A stretch of 64,000 nt of DNA from Lagopus muta (GCF_023343835.1 NC_064435.1:42746103-42810102); one strand, 5' to 3'. Positions 12,801-23,681 are shown, counted from the stretch's first letter. Notes: generated by a model from the sequence alone, not told the origin. Made by a program: numbers and translations.

Positions 12801-15800
12801 ATACTGTTCAAAAGCCTTGAGGATGACTCCCTTCGCATTAACTTCTGCAATGTAAACAGTGTTTTTGTCACTGTTGAGCCACTAGGTTTGTACTGTTACC
12901 TGTACAGAGCAAGTCCAAAGAGTCCATACCTTAAGGGTGGCTCTTACTCCAGCAATCTTTAATCAAAATAAACTTTTTGCTAGATTAAGACCTATGTAGG
13001 GGCCTAGAAACCATCAAATTATGCTCTTGTGACATTTTATCTTCCCCTGGTTCTGTTTCTGTGTAATTTTTCTGTAGTATATATGTATAAAACACAACAT
13101 GATGAGTATATAATACACAATAGTACACGGTTCTTCATTTTGTAATTTTTTTCACTTACTTCACTGAGATTTTCTGGAACATGAATGAAGTAGATAGTGA
13201 ATGACAACATCAGATTTCACCTAGGGCTAACTGTAGGCTACGCATCTCTCACAGAAACTCTCTGGGACTTGAACATACTAACTGTATGTCTGGCTTATGT
13301 ACTCTGAGCAATTTATGTGGTTTCAATTCTTTACTATCTTAGATCCTAGCCTAAACTGGGGATGAGTAATTTTTTTTTCATGTCATAGACCAGAAAAATG
13401 ACCTCACACTGTGTGTTGAGGGCACAGTCACAGAAAGAACCACAGAACCACAGAACCACAGAATCACAGAATCACAGAATTGCCAGGGTTGGAAGGGACC
13501 TCAAGGATCATGAATCTCCAACCCCTCAACACATGCAAGGCCACCAACCTCCCCATTTAATACTAGACCAGACTGCCCAGGGCCCCATCCAGCCTGGCCC
13601 TGAACACCTCCAGGGACGGGGCATCCACAACCTCTCTGGGCAGCCTGTTCCAGCACCTCACCACTCTCACTGTAAAGAACTTCCCCGACATCCACCCTAA
13701 ACCTTCCCTCCCTCCCACAGTCTCCTCATATGCAGTGAAAACCATGACTGTGAGAAAGAACCTCTGTACTATGAGGGTGACAGAGCAGTAGAACAGGGTG
13801 CCCAGAGAGGTTGTGATGTCTCCTTCTCTGGAGATATTCATGGCCTGCCTGGACACACTCCTGTGCAATATACTGTAGAGAACCTACTTTACTAGGGGTT
13901 TGGACTAGATAATTTCCAGAGCTCCCTTCCAACTCTATAATTTTGTGATTCTGAGAACTTGAATTCCCTCTTTCACCACTCCCCTCTGCCATGCACAGCC
14001 ACAGCTGGTTGTATCTGAAGGGATGGAGATCAGCCCAACCCCACAACAGGGCACTCAGACCACTGCAAACTGCATTACAACTCAGAATGTCAGTTTGCCC
14101 CCAGTGCTCTAGGTGGTATAAACAGCCAATTAAGCAAGCTGCCTGGCTTTAACAAGATCATCGGTGTCATTTTATTTCTTCATCTTACTATGGTTTCATG
14201 TCTTGAACATATGCTTTTCAAAGCAAATCAATCTGCTGGGTCATTACAATGTCAGGTTAAGAGCATCCAGAGAGGAGGTGGGACCCCAATACCAAGATCA
14301 AGATGAGATATCCTGCTATTGCATATCCAGACCAAATCCTGTTGGGGGAAATGGCCTACTCTAGACTAACAGCATGGCAGTAGGAAGAGGAAAGAATGAC
14401 AGGGATCTTTACTGATCTGTAATCAATATCTCAGTCAAAGTAACATACATACAAGTAACATCATACAAGTAACAAAGTAACATACATAATGTTACATTGT
14501 CAAGGATAAATACTGTACCCAGGCTATCATCAAGGACATAGGGGACGACATGGGGCCAGCGATATTCATCACCAATGATGGAGTTTCGTTCTTGCACCTG
14601 AGGAAGAAAGTAGGTGTGCAGTTTTCTGCAAAAACTGATCTGGGGTCAAAGACTAAGATACTGCTAATGTTACGTTTCTTACGAGTTCATATAAGAAAGA
14701 TAAGAAATCAAAGAAAGATAAGAAGATCTCTGAAAGGCCTATGGCTTGGGTTTGAAGTGAAACACATTTCTAACCATGTCTCCCATTTCTGCAGCATTTT
14801 CTCTGTACATTATTTGTGATTTTGATGCATATTTGAGGAGAGCTTCAGCTACTGTGGGAAGCATGAAGTTCCAAAGTCTTGAGATGTGCACAAACATCAA
14901 TAATTCTGCATTTTTCATAATGCAAAGGCTTGCTCCTATGCCATTAACAAATGCTTTCCTTGCTTCCATTGACATGTCCAGGCATAAGCAGTTCACCAAA
15001 AAGGAAAAGAAAATCAGCACTGATTTTCAGGGGCACAAGACAAATTTTTGGGCTTCTACTACATATCTTTGAGATGTAACTGGCTATGCAAATATTTTTT
15101 ATTCTTATTGATTGAACAGGCATAGGGGACAGATGTTTTTAAATGTGGTATTACTCACAGGTATAATTTTCTATTGGTTTTGGTTTATCTGTTTACACAA
15201 TGAAAGTTTTGCAGCACTGGTCCATAAAGTTAATTGGTTCATAATTTACATGCATATTCCACAGATAAATTAAGAATGTTTTATATAACCCTGTCTGGAT
15301 GTGATTTGTGCTGCTGAATATCCTAAAAGTACAAATATAAAACCCACTGCAAAGAAAACAAGTTGTTAATGATATTGATCTACTGGCTAAACTGACCTTA
15401 TTCTGGATAATGTTTCTGTAAATGCACCCAAGTTTTTCATTGCTTATGACACTTTGTAGAAATGTATCTCCAAACATTTTCAGTTTATCATAATATAAAC
15501 AGCATTTATTGTTAGTATGAGCAGGATGCATCAGTCATATTTCATGCCATTAATACTTTACACTGCATGAGTCAATGACACAGTTCTGGTTTTATATTTT
15601 ATATTCAAACTCACCCCATCAAGTTTGATGTCTCCCTCAAAAAGGTGCAGTCCTAGAGCTAAAGAGAAGAGGAGATTAACATCAAGTTATTATATTGATC
15701 TACAGCTACCAACAAGAAAAAGAAAAACTGAATTTAAAAAAAACACCTTCATTGATGTCAAAGATGTCTTGATCAATTCCTCCATCTATGTCTACTTCTG

Positions 15801-18800
15801 AAAAATAAAAAGACAAGTGAGGTAGGACATGAGCCCTTGCTGTTATCTTTATGATGTGTGAAAATTAATGCAATAACAATAACAGTAATTATAAATCTGT
15901 GTCTGTCCTAGCAATGTTTATGAGCAGATGTTTTTGTTGACTGCTTCCCATGCATACAAATTGATCTCTAAACAGAACTCACCAGTAGTTTCCAGAGCAG
16001 GCTGGGGAGAAGAAAGGAAAAGATATATTATTAGAAAGGCACACAATGAAATGCAGTTAGCATTATTCTCTCTACAGTATACTAGAGATGCATTTATACT
16101 CAAATAACAGTATTTATCACATTGCTTGTATTGGACTGATTGGACCTTCTGTCTTCTCATTTGACTGCAAATGCTCATTTGCTTGTTTCAGCTTTTTGCC
16201 CACTCCACGCCAAGCCATCCAACAGGCAAGTCAACAAGTACTGCTCCTGTAAAGTTTTCACAATCTAGTACTTCTGTGAAAACAAATATTGCTACTAGTA
16301 AAATTGCCCAGAACCTATGGAAGGCATGCTTAACTTTCAATTGTAAAGCAGTATTTGGGGAACAAATCCCCTGTAAATCCATAGTGTCAATAGTCTTGTC
16401 TTACATTCTAAAGTTTTATTGCCTTTATGTCCTAGCATTACCTTCCTTTACCGCAAGATATCCACAAAACAGTCTCCAGTCCATGTACTCAAAATTTGAA
16501 TGAAAACGGAGCTGGTAAAATAAACTGAAATTACTCAGTATGTAATACATGTTTTCAAGAATTTATTTGGTTTTAAATTTCTACTTTTCCACCAGTATTT
16601 TGTTAATGTGAAAGAAAAAAAAAAAAATCAGAGAATTAAAGCTTGCAATATTAAAAAGTTAAAATCACATTTTCCCTTCTATTAAAGAACACTAATAGAG
16701 CAATGAGGTACTGGCACAGCTGCCCAGAGAAGCTGTGGGTGCCCCATCCCTAGAGATGCTCAAGGCCACGTAGGATGGAGACCTGGGGGGGGCAGCCCTG
16801 CACATGGCAGGGAGGTTGGAGCTAGATGAATGTTAAGGTCCCTTCCAACACAATACATTCTATGTATGTATCTATCTATGTATGTATGTATCTAATACTC
16901 TATGACTCTGATTCTATGCTGAACAGCCTTACAGTCATTAATGGAGAGCAAACATTTTTACAGTTTCAGTAATTATGAACTTCTATGTTCTCATATCTAC
17001 TAATCAGAAAACATAACTATGCTAAAGGTAAAAATTGGCTAGCTCATGAAAAATGCTCCTGTATCTGCATTCAGAGCTCAGTGTAGCTAAGCCCAGCGGT
17101 ATCTAACGTGTATAAAACAAAATATAAATCCATTACCGAAGAAAAGCAATCAATTGAAATCCAGGCTGGTCCTGGATCTGAAAATTGTCACTGAATGTTT
17201 TACATGGAAGGAATTCTTTTCATCATTCCTTTTTACTTATTTTGAACTTCAGTCACGTGAATCTCAACAGTAAATTACTCAGTTTCCAAAGAAGTATCTG
17301 TGTATTACTTGTTCAAGTAGGAACAGCTTCAGTCTTAGCACCAGCCTGACAGCTGAGACACATTTGTTGAATTTCTAGCCTCTGAAAATTTTGCAAACAA
17401 ATAAGAGATTCACATTTCACAGGCACATGAAGGGGAAGTACACCTATGAGGTATTCCAATGAGGAAACTGATTTAATCTAACCGAAGCTACTTACATACA
17501 TCTACAACAAATGGTTCGGTTGTTTTTTTTTTGTTTGTTTTTTGTTTGTTTGTTTGTTTGTTTGTTTTTTCCTGGAACATTTATAATATTAGTGCCTAAC
17601 TTTGGCAGACAACACTACTTATGAGAATTAAGTTACACTGGAGGTTGGTCAAACCATGGCTTGCCGGCATGTTTAACTCGCTTATAATTCACGTACACCT
17701 CAAATAGGCAGGAAAAGCATCTCACCTATTCTAGTTGTAAAAATTAGGTATTGGTGGTAATCGGTGGAGAAATAAATGAGTTATTGCATACAAAATTGAT
17801 CTGTCTCTAAGATAGTTATGGAACAATCACAACGTCCTGGCATCTCTAAAAGATGACAGATCTCACTGAACTTCTATTCAAAGATGTGATGAATCACCCA
17901 GTGAAAACTTTCTGGTCTCACCACAGACATGGTCTGGAATATGGTCAACCAGTTTGGATGAGAACTCCTAACTTACTGGTGTTTCCTTCAGACTACATAA
18001 CTCTTGGTAGTAGTATCCAGAAATGTGAAAGAAGATCTTCCTGGCCACAATGAACATGGAAATCAAGTAAGTAGCCCTACTGTGCTGAAGACACCCCCCT
18101 CACACAGAAACTAGTAACTGGGAGTCAGCTTGAGGAGAGATAACTTGTAGATGTTGGTAGCTGTCTGCACCACTCATTACATCTTTACAAAAGCCTGTAG
18201 AGGAATGTAAACAAAGCTGAGGATTGAGTCTCCAAAAGTTTCAGAACAGGGGAAGAGGGAGTTGTGATGGACAGAGGAAACAGGAATGGAGCACAGAACT
18301 TGGGAGATACAGGAGAGCTATAGGAAAGTTGGGGTCTTGGGTCTGAGCTTCTAACTTAGAGAGGTGATGTACTATATGAACTGTGTATGAATGTATGAGA
18401 GGGACAGACTATGACTGTCACAGTACTATTTTGCACCTGGATTCCCAGAATCAGACAGCTAAGTTGCATTAATTAAAATAGATAAGATTGTTTCACTTGA
18501 AGTAATACCTTACTCTGTAAGTTACCCCCTAGCCATTATGAATTTACAACAGAAGTGAGCATAAACAACTCACTGGTTTTCATTCTCCAAATTAATTATA
18601 CTGTATATCACTCCAACATCTGGCCTCAACAATGAATTATCATAAGAGCAGCAAAATATTACATTTCTGTAAAAAAGACATGAAGTACAAAATCTCAAAG
18701 GTGTCATTTTTTGGGGGTAATAAATAGTTTAGCTGGACAGGATGAACAGAAAACAACCATTAAAAAGTACATCCAGTGGCTAAAAAGATATTGATTTCAA

Positions 18801-19222
18801 TGTAAAATACCTCAAGTTATAGCAAATAAATAAATAAATTCCATTCAGATATGGAATAGCAAAATACTTTTAAATATTTATCTTGGTTCTAACTCTGCAT
18901 TTACAACTCTGGTAATATTACTTTGAATATCAGTGAAATTCTGCTTAGGCAAGGAACATATCGTATGCTCTTCCAATGCATACCCAAGCCTACTAAGAAC
19001 AGTGGCTCAAGGAAAACAGAAATCTTTGTTTCTTCTCCAGACAGAAGAAACAGAATTCTAATTTTGGAACAGTCATATACTTAAGTCTTTTCCTCTCAGA
19101 CTCGTATCGATCTGTACTGCTTATTTGAGCACACAAAGAAAATGCACTATTTGCTTTCTTACCTGATTCCAGACCACCTGAAGAAGACAGCTTAGGAGCA
19201 AAAGCACAGAAAGCCAGTTCAT
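385..19222 (-). CDS. MEP1B: Meprin A subunit beta (MEP1B), 5' eleven coding exons; 3' end outside window
   Basis: Astacin-family zinc metalloendopeptidase of epithelial brush borders, anchored as a type I membrane protein and able to shed substrates. Eleven exons with GT/AG borders join in frame into residues 1-535 of roughly 700. Domains: signal peptide 1-20; propeptide to about 62, with activation expected between R62 and N63 (QERNSIIG); catalytic domain with [13 protein letters not shown] from H153 and Met-turn SVMHY (M210, Y212); MAM about 258-430, including C306, which aligns with the cysteine that links subunits in human meprin beta; MATH/TRAF-like from [11 protein letters not shown] onward. 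The match to mammalian meprin beta runs exon by exon, and the catalytic residues are intact, so this is a live gene. The EGF, transmembrane and cytoplasmic parts lie beyond base 1. RNF138 lies upstream on the same strand, as in human. Confidence 0.96.
853..2743 (-). other. MEP1B intron 10
   Basis: Nothing recognised except a T-rich TTTATT/TTCTTA simple repeat at about 2285-2415. Confidence 0.75.
2744..2959 (-). CDS. MEP1B: MEP1B coding exon 10 (MAM domain, middle)
   Basis: 216 bases between TTTTGACAG and GTATGG. Encodes [39 protein letters not shown] and [19 protein letters not shown], the typical jelly-roll strands of the MAM fold. Confidence 0.96.
2960..4075 (-). other. MEP1B intron 9
   Basis: Contains one CR1 3' end in antisense orientation (about 3311-3684). 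The rest is AT-rich without recognised features. Confidence 0.8.
3311..3684 (+). mobile_element. CR1 LINE fragment (3' end)
   Basis: Typical CR1 3' region: AGCTGAGGGGAGGCCTCATG-type start, a CCAACTCAGGATACATTATG variant of the terminal segment and a TTCTATGATTCT tail. 5'-truncated and old. Inserted antisense to MEP1B. Confidence 0.85.
4076..4228 (-). CDS. MEP1B: MEP1B coding exon 9 (MAM domain, first part)
   Basis: 153 bases between a T-rich CTTGTAG acceptor and a GTATGG donor. Encodes [19 protein letters not shown] through [15 protein letters not shown] is the MAM opening. The last cysteine (C306) matches the inter-subunit disulfide position of human meprin beta. Confidence 0.95.
4229..7403 (-). 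other. MEP1B intron 8
   Basis: Holds one CR1 fragment at about 4512-4954. The remaining 2.4 kb is AT-rich with no recognised element. Confidence 0.8.
4512..4954 (+). mobile_element. CR1 LINE fragment (3' end)
   Basis: Longer CR1 3' piece: GGTCCAGAGGAGGCTACAAA, CTGCCCAGAGAAGCTGTGGG, GGTCCCTTCCAACACAAACC and an ATTCTATGGTTCTAT tail. Antisense to MEP1B. Confidence 0.9.
7404..7622 (-). CDS. MEP1B: MEP1B coding exon 8 (Met-turn, end of protease)
   Basis: 219 bases between CCTTTTCAG and GTAAGT. Contains [12 protein letters not shown] (Met-turn with the zinc-site tyrosine) and [21 protein letters not shown], the C-terminal helix and last cysteine of the catalytic domain. Confidence 0.96.
7623..9028 (-). 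other. MEP1B intron 7
   Basis: No repeat or RNA gene recognised. A 111-codon open frame on the plus strand (8351-8686) shows no known domain and is treated as chance. Confidence 0.75.
9029..9207 (-). CDS. MEP1B: MEP1B coding exon 7 (zinc-binding active site)
   Basis: 179 bases between CATATTAG and GTCAGT. Begins with CWSSVGNRK and carries [20 protein letters not shown], the full HExxHxxGxxH zinc motif with the family-specific HEQSR-DRDDYV tail. Ends SIIWDRIQT. All zinc ligands and the catalytic glutamate are present. Confidence 0.97.
9208..12726 (-). other. MEP1B intron 6
   Basis: The largest intron of the gene seen here. Apart from an A-run near 9480-9497, no element was recognised. Confidence 0.75.
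12727..12844 (-). CDS. MEP1B: MEP1B coding exon 6 (protease domain)
   Basis: 118 bases between CATTGCAG and GTAAGA. Encodes the stretch from [20 protein letters not shown] through DFKPW to [11 protein letters not shown], the upper part of the astacin fold with a conserved structural cysteine. Confidence 0.94.
13441..13720 (-). mobile_element. CR1 LINE fragment (3' end, minus)
   Basis: Starts with the CR1 octamer tail seen in reverse (CACAGAATCACAGAATTGCC), then GGTTGGAAGGGACCTC, and ends with CACTGTAAAGAACTTCCCC. An ACAGAACC-like octamer run at about 13428-13465 extends the tail. Relatively well preserved. Confidence 0.93.
13743..13954 (+). mobile_element. CR1 LINE fragment (3' end, plus)
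   Basis: Covers the same CR1 3' region as its neighbour but in the opposite strand and more diverged: GGTGCCCAGAGAGGTTGTGA, GGTTTGGACTAGATAATTTC, CTCCCTTCCAACTC and a TTTTGTGATTCTG tail. Confidence 0.88.
14519..14597 (-). CDS. MEP1B: MEP1B coding exon 5 (propeptide cleavage site, start of protease)
   Basis: 79 bases between CTTCCTCAG and GTACAG. Encodes [19 protein letters not shown] and on to DDSL. Activation is expected before N63 (R|NSIIG). YRWP is the typical N-terminal astacin motif. Confidence 0.94.
14598..15614 (-). other. MEP1B intron 4
   Basis: No repeat recognised. Open frames on both strands near 14740-15070 do not match meprin and are treated as chance. Confidence 0.75.
15615..15658 (-). 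CDS. MEP1B: MEP1B coding exon 4 (propeptide)
   Basis: 44 bases between a CTCTTTAG acceptor and a GTGAGT donor. Encodes [15 protein letters not shown], which ends just before the activation region. The intron between this exon and exon 3 is only 88 bp. Confidence 0.92.
15747..15797 (-). CDS. MEP1B: MEP1B coding exon 3 (propeptide)
   Basis: 51 bases between a TTTTTCAG acceptor and a GTGTTT donor. Encodes [17 protein letters not shown] across the split first codon, the conserved acidic propeptide segment of meprin beta. Confidence 0.92.
15983..16001 (-). CDS. MEP1B: MEP1B coding exon 2 (19-bp microexon)
   Basis: Acceptor TCTCCCCAG at 16002 and donor GTGAGT below 15983 enclose 19 bases encoding PALETT plus one base of the next codon. 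It is needed to keep frame between exon 1 (phase 0) and exon 3 (which needs one leading base). Too short to appear as an open frame. It encodes the start of the propeptide. Confidence 0.85.
16700..16864 (+). mobile_element. CR1 LINE fragment (3' end)
   Basis: CTGGCACAGCTGCCCAGAGA, GTGCCCCATCCCTAGAGATG and GGTCCCTTCCAACACAATAC mark a CR1 3' end. The tail has expanded into the adjoining TATG/TATC repeat. Confidence 0.88.
16860..16905 (+). repeat. TATG/TATC microsatellite
   Basis: Interrupted tetranucleotide repeat (CTATGTATGTATCTATC and similar) grown from the 3' tail of the adjoining CR1. Confidence 0.8.
17520..17570 (+). repeat. (GTTT)n microsatellite
   Basis: T-run followed by about seven GTTT units inside MEP1B intron 1. 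Confidence 0.9.
19163..19222 (-). CDS. MEP1B: MEP1B coding exon 1 (signal peptide)
   Basis: Twenty codons from ATG (19222-19220) to a CAG|GTAAGA donor. The peptide starts [14 protein letters not shown]: a short N-region and a leucine-rich core, so a typical signal peptide. The start has A at -3. The junction to exon 2 is phase 0. Confidence 0.92.
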
Positions 19223-19320
19223 GTTTTTATCCAGTCAGCAAAGAGGTGAACTGATAGAATTCAGACCAACTTGGTATTTAAGAGAGTAAATATCATAAAC
19301 CAAAACCTTTGTCCTTTCAT
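19223..19320 (-). promoter_or_regulatory. Probable MEP1B proximal promoter with HNF4- and CDX-like sites
   Basis: Read on the minus strand, the 100 bases before the start codon contain AGGACAAAGGTTT (19303-19315), close to the HNF4 direct-repeat-1 consensus. TTTATGATA (about 19291-19299) resembles a CDX site, and CTTAAATACC (19273-19282) is a TATA-like box. HNF4 and CDX2 are the usual drivers of brush-border enzyme genes, which fits meprin. The sites are seen; binding and the start of transcription are inferred. Confidence 0.45.
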
Positions 19321-19322
19321 CA

Positions 19323-21647
19323 ACGATTAACTTCCCTACCTCTACCTTGTCTTAAAAGTGAAGTCCATCGTAACTGCACTAGGGCAACTGACATATAGTT
19401 CAATCAGTTTTAAGCACTGCTGTGAGAAAATGTATTGAACACAAGTTGTAATACAGGAAGAAATGAACCGAAGAAAACAGAAATTCAAAAGAAATGGAAT
19501 ACATATACAAATATACATAATTCCAAATAAACGTAAGAAAACCTTTTTTTTTTTTTTTTTTTACAATGAGGGTGATTAAACATCAGAATAAGTTGCCTAG
19601 ATAGGTTGTAGAGTCTCCACTCTTGAAGATATTCAAAACCCAGCTGGTCACAGCTGTGAGGAGCCTTGTTTGAGCACAGGGGGCACACCAGGGGGTCTCC
19701 AGAACCATCTTCCCACATAAGCCAATGCGTACATCTGTGGATAAAGCTGGCACTAAATCCCTTTGAAAAACTGAAAGCTCGTAAGTCACTTGGCAAGTAA
19801 GACCTTAATACATTTGTATGTATTTTTTGGCAGAAAGGGACAGCGATAAACATGTGCACAGATCTACCCCCAACGTAATTTCAGAATCTTGCTTTTAGAA
19901 AAGGCAATGTCATCTATACTGTTGATAAAAATGAAGCACTGTCATTTGTCAGTAAATCAGGTGGTGTTATTTTTCTGGATTATTTTAAAAATCCATACAA
20001 ATTAATTTTTAAAATGTCTCTTTTGCCATTGTATTATTGCTGTTGTTACTGTGTGTAGTTTGAGTTTCTTTTGACTTCAGTCACCTACTTACTAACAGCC
20101 AGTGAGCACTGAACTGGCCGGCTTCTTCTTACGCTTAAATTCAAGACACTTGCGGATATTTTATGATCAGACTTGGCTAGCTGTTTATTTCCCCAGATTC
20201 AATACCTGATTAGAATTTCAGAAAAGCTAAAGTGACATTTGGATTTTGTACGGTGATTGCAAAGAACAGATTTCCACATGATTATATCAAAATTAATAAC
20301 ATTTCTCATAAAATTTCAAGTACCAGAGCTGGTAAGAAACAACTAATTGTTCTCAGGCAATTGCCAAACTAATTTCCAGCTGCCCAATTCCAAGCTTATT
20401 TTACTGTTTAACTACTGAGAAGCAGTAGTTGTAGATATCACTGCTCCTACATCATAGCATTTTCTACAAAAATTAATAGCAAATAATGTAATTCTCTATC
20501 CAACAATCACACTGCTAGTTGTTACCAAATCACTGATATTCGGAAGGCTGAATAGACTTTTTATCAAAGCTGCTTCTGCAAGTTCACCAGTTCTTGAATT
20601 CTTCTCAATTCCTTCTGCAACTACTGGATGATGCTGGTAATTCTCCTTTCAGAGATTCTCTAGATTAGGCTGGCTATTCCTATAGTAACAGTTACTAACT
20701 GGAACAGATTTGTAAATCAAAGTATTTGGTGCTAAGAACCTGGTTTCCATGTCGTACACATTTCAAAGAGTTTTACTTTGCCCAAGCTGTGATCTGATCA
20801 CAAGGATTGCAAGTCAGTGGTGGCAACTGGACTGCATTAAGCAGACTCTGTTAGCTTCATATCAAAGGAATTAAATTAATAAACACCAGTACTCCTTTGT
20901 GATGTGAACTAAGGCATGTTAAGTGAAGATGGTGGTAATACTTGTTTAAAAAACGCACTGTTGGCCCGAAGTAAAAGACTGCAATGGCTACATCCATTAC
21001 TCTGTGATTAGAGCACGTGATAGGTACCTTACAAAGAATTCAAAAGAATCAACACATTTGTTAATATGCGTTAATCAAAGAAAACAGTAAAAAGTGTTGG
21101 AAGTGGTAATGCAAAGAGAGAAGGTACGGATGAAGTTAACCACTGCACACAAAGTTAACCAATGTACCTGACCCTGAAATGTTATACAGTCCATACTCAT
21201 TTTTTCTCCTTATTCACTCTGCTTTTCAACTACTTTCAGTTTTGACATCTCAGCCAGTAATCTGCTAATAAACAAACGCTACAAACAGATAATTAAGCAA
21301 TATGTGAAAAAAAAATGGTGAAAGTTTTTTGTGTGAGGTGTCTCCCACGAGGTAGCAAACTGGATTTTTAATACATGATTAGGCAATGGCAGTAAACAAG
21401 CAGGCAGTTTTTGTGACCGTGTTCTCTACAGCAACCAACGCTTTGTTTTACCACTGACTTACTGTGTTCAGGCAAGACAGCTATCCCTTATTTTACTTGA
21501 GAGTTGAGTCTGTATTTTACTTTACAGAATAAAAGAACTATGTGCCACATCATATTTCTAAAACCAATGTGAACAGTAGTAAATAATGGAGAATTAATGG
21601 AAATGAATTAATGAAGGATAGTGCAACCTATTTAAATAGATAGCATG
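19323..21647. other. Intergenic DNA between MEP1B and the provirus
   Basis: AT-rich. Contains a T-run at 19543-19561 and a faint CR1 remnant next to it. No gene recognised. Confidence 0.7.
19562..19700 (+). mobile_element. Old CR1 LINE remnant
   Basis: GAGGGTGATTAAACATCAGA and TTGCCTAGATAGGTTGTAGA correspond to the conserved CR1 segment before its 3' end (compare GTGCCCAGAGAGGTTGTGGA in better copies). Highly diverged, no tail. Confidence 0.6.
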
Positions 21648-21967
21648 TGTATGGGAACTGCTGAGTCACAGCCTGAACCTCTGATCACCTGAGGCGAGCC
21701 ATGAGTCAGCCAGAGGAGCACAGCTGAAGGCAATTCACCTGTGCTGCTGGAAGGGGTGGAGCCTGGCTCCACTCCTGCTAGACCTATTTAAGAGCTGGCT
21801 ACCAGTGGGGAAGGATCTCATCTGGAGATCCCTTCTTCTGGTGTTTTGTGGTGAGCCCAGCATAAGGGTAAGCCTTCCATTTATTCTCTTTCGTTATCAT
21901 AGTCTACTTTGCCTAACTCTCTTGTTTATTTTGTGATTGTTATATCTTAATATCCATTGATTATACA
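21648..21967 (+). repeat. 5' LTR of the ERV-L-like provirus
   Basis: Starts TGTATGGG and ends ATACA. A TATA-like CTATTTAAGAG is at about 21783-21793, and an AAGGGTAAGCC motif resembling a splice donor lies near 21867. Just downstream, TTGGTGAGCCAGGCAGG occupies the primer-binding position; the tRNA was not identified. Confidence 0.93.
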
Positions 21968-22008
21968 CTTGGTGAGCCAGGCAGGCCGAATATACTAAAA
22001 TTTACATC

Positions 22009-23586
22009 ATGTCTTTTCTTTGGAATTTCTATAAATGGGTCAAGGGGGGGAACAATACTCTTCTAGAGAAAATGATTCCAGGGCAGATCCCAGGATTTGA
22101 GGGATCCCCCTATTATGAGTTAGCTGTTATCATTGAAAAATGGGTGTTATGAAAAAAAAATAACACACTATGGGCAGTGTCTCCCCATATCGCATGGCGG
22201 ACTACTTTCAAGGACTTAGCAAGGATGTTCTCATCACTAAAGTAAGGCAACTGGCTGCCTCCACGGTGGTATGGCCACTATTAAGTGCCTTAAATCATGC
22301 GGATATAAGAAATAATACTTTAAAGACTGAAAATCAACTTTTGAAAGATTGCATTGAAAAACTGGAGCATGAACTTGGTGTTTTAACAGGGAAGAAGCCA
22401 ATTCTACATCTTCCCATAGGCCAAGTTTGTAACATTTCAATAAAAAATGACCAGACTCCTGAATCAACAGACTTTGTTGATCAGGAAAACAAAACGTCTA
22501 AATTAGATCTTGAATATCCAATTCTGACCAATCCACTAGAAGTCCGTCCTGTTGTAATCCAGAAAACAAAAAAAGTGCGGGACAGACTGGCAGGGGTGCC
22601 GCCTAATCAGTGGCCCCCTGCCCAGACTCATTTACATGTAATGGCCCAGCCATTCGGAGCAACAGAACTAATGGATTTAGTACAGTGATTTTGGCAGAAG
22701 CCTAGAGAAAGTGTGCTGGCTTGGTTATTAAGACTGTGGGATTCTGGGGCAGAAAGTGTCTTGGTGAATGGCCCAGAAATTGGCCACCATGACTGATCAT
22801 CCTGCTCTCAGACAGAGGTTATACGTAGGTAATCAATATCGTGATGAAAACCATTCCACACTAGAATGGTTAATGGCAGCCTGCCGTATGGTATGGCCGA
22901 ATAAATCGGACATACCTTTACATACAGGCATGTGGTCCTCCATGGAGGACCTTCAAAATTATATCCGTGAATTGGGTGTAAGAGAGGCCATCTATGAAGA
23001 CACATCTGATGGCCCTGATATGGTTAAATTTTCAGCAGGGATGAGAGATTTAATTTTACAGCAAGCTCCCTCCCATCTGTACGGCGCCCTAGTTTCCATA
23101 TTAAATCCCCTTGTAGCATCAGAAGCCGTAGTCCAGCAGGCTGCCCAGTTAGTTGCCGACTTGGGAGGAACAGAACGCCTGCGGACTAGGCGCAATATTC
23201 GGCTATTGGAAGAAGCAGAGGTCCTGCCAGTAAATAAAACCAAAATGCCAGCTACTCAAGCTCCTCCATTGGGACCCATAAGGGTATCCCGAAAACAAAT
23301 GTTTAATGATTTAATTCGGGCTGGGGTCCAAATTGCTAAGACTGACTGCCAGCCCAACCATGTCCTTCTCCAGCTCTGGAAACAACTAAAGGACAATCAA
23401 AAATTCCAGAATTACCCTAAGAAATCAAGGGTGAGGGTTATAGAGAGGGTACCAACAACAACATGGAATCTAGAAGATTTTGTTGTTCCAAATAGGAAAA
23501 AAAAAAAGCCACCTCAGGTGTCTTGGACCACAATGCCTGAGCCACCAGAAGCAAAAGAATTGGCCATAGCACAATTCATGGCGTGA
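22009..23586 (+). pseudogene. ERV gag region, broken
   Basis: An initial 47-codon frame (22009-22152, starting MSFLWNFYKWVKG) ends at a TGA next to an A-run. A second segment (22170-22688) ends at an in-frame TGA, and the third (22768-23586, 272 codons) is in another frame. The third segment has a capsid-like helical composition and a basic C-terminal part (RKKKKPP). No CCHC zinc knuckle is visible, as is usual for ERV-L-type gag. At least two frame changes and one premature stop make it non-functional. Confidence 0.8.
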
Positions 23587-23681
23587 CAAGGGACGTTAGT
23601 CCCCTTAGGGCCTCCAGACGGGACCGGAGGCCCTGTGTAGAATTAATGATTTATTGGTCCTGAAAAAATATTCAGAGAGTT

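Larger units (their letters stand above)
12845..14518 (-). other. MEP1B intron 5
   Basis: Contains two CR1 3' ends in opposite orientation, 13441-13720 (minus) and 13743-13954 (plus), separated by about 20 bases. Short TACATA/AAGTAACA repeats at about 14438-14485 lie beside the exon 5 donor. Confidence 0.8.
16002..19162 (-). other. MEP1B intron 1
   Basis: Contains a CR1 fragment (16700-16864), a TATC/TATG microsatellite directly after it, and a GTTT microsatellite (17520-17570). Nothing else recognised. Confidence 0.8.

Noticed and set aside
14739-15072. Open frames on both strands considered as the MEP1B exon following exon 5
   Set aside because: The peptides do not match meprin. The true next exon, with proper splice sites and phase, is at 12727-12844.
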